Origin: an uncultured Eubacterium sp.
GTDB taxonomy: Bacteria; Bacillota; Clostridia; Lachnospirales; Lachnospiraceae
NCBI GenBank assembly: GCA_900545725.1
Contig: URAI01000030.1
Location: 1 to 23,506 of the forward strand
Reading direction: 5' to 3'
DNA length: 23,506 nt
Shown here: positions 23,298 through 23,506 of the stretch, piece by piece
Layout of the letters: every line of letters starts with the position of its first letter
How positions within the stretch are numbered: position 1 is the first letter of the stretch
Program-made: the position numbers and the translations under genes
Notes under the pieces: generated by a model
Databases searched by the model: none
Told to the model about the DNA's origin: nothing
Seen by the model: the letters and a program-made list of their open reading frames with translations, nothing else

Positions 23298-23506
23298 ATG
23301 TGTGGAGTTGTTGGATATGTTGGAGACAGGGATTGTGCAGATGTTTTAGTTGATTCTTTATCCAAACTTGAATATAGAGGATATGACTCGGCAGGAATTG
23401 CTGTACGTGACGGCAGTGCAGATGCAGAGATCATTAAGGCAAAAGGCAGACTGAAAGTTCTGGCTGAGAAGACGAATGATGGTGAATCCGTAAAAGGAAC
23501 CTGCGG
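23298..23506 (+). CDS. glmS: Glucosamine-6-phosphate synthase, 5' part only
   Basis: Forms glucosamine-6-phosphate from fructose-6-phosphate and glutamine, the first step to UDP-GlcNAc for the cell wall. The 69 visible residues begin MCGVVGYVG, with Cys2 as the N-terminal nucleophile of the glutaminase domain, then LEYRGYDSAGIAV, a hallmark of GlmS. The gene runs off the window end. AAAGGAAAAT about 10 bases upstream is the ribosome binding site. Only 21 bases separate it from topB, so it is probably read through from topB, and the glmS ribozyme found upstream of many Firmicute glmS genes cannot fit in that gap. Confidence 0.96.
   Translation, partial: MCGVVGYVGDRDCADVLVDSLSKLEYRGYDSAGIAVRDGSADAEIIKAKGRLKVLAEKTNDGESVKGTC

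Overview
The window is a low-GC, AT-rich chromosomal segment with strong AGGAGG-type ribosome binding sites, sigma-A-like promoters and many intrinsic terminators. The gene set fits an anaerobic, probably motile Firmicute of the Lachnospiraceae, and a Lachnospira/Eubacterium eligens-like genome is my best guess. It includes pyruvate phosphate dikinase, a T-box, an OPT transporter paired with a PqqD-like protein, a DUF4250 protein and a ParB-like/BMP fusion. No rRNA, tRNA, CRISPR array, insertion sequence or phage gene was seen.

Layout. Bases 1-563 hold a GC-rich palindrome, a small minus-strand DUF4250 gene and the ppdK promoter. ppdK (564-3428) ends in an unusual helical lysine/alanine-rich tail and a near-perfect terminator. 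Bases 3521-4080 hold a decayed stretch, then a promoter and a structured 210-base leader for a methyl-accepting chemotaxis protein (4081-5781). At 5919-6111 lies a gene wreck in which a carboxymuconolactone decarboxylase start is joined to a cupin end. A T-box leader (about 6224-6534, predicted isoleucine specifier) precedes a CstA-family transporter (6811-8532). Next are a 1002-residue zinc-ribbon protein of unknown function (8788-11796), a cytoplasmic ParB-like/BMP fusion (11924-13840) and a small metallophosphoesterase (13911-14501).

After a leader with two competing hairpins come an OPT peptide transporter and an overlapping PqqD-like protein (14897-17129). A 573-base gap follows with a long inverted-repeat element (17208-17389) that may be a small RNA or a miniature mobile element. 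The rest is asd (17703-18791), a REC-GGDEF-degenerate REC diguanylate cyclase overlapping a YfbR-type 5'-nucleotidase (19201-21142), a type IA topoisomerase III (21288-23276) and the start of glmS, which runs off the window.

How the parts relate. Every complete, intact gene except the DUF4250 gene is on the plus strand, mostly as one- or two-gene transcription units with their own promoters. Shared themes are central pyruvate/PEP metabolism and amino-acid supply (ppdK, a T-box-controlled CstA, asd, an OPT transporter), signalling (MCP, GGDEF, BMP-like sensor) and nucleotide/cell-wall housekeeping (YfbR, topB, glmS). The most interesting signals are regulatory RNA candidates and odd domain combinations; no single new multi-gene defence or mobile system is evident.
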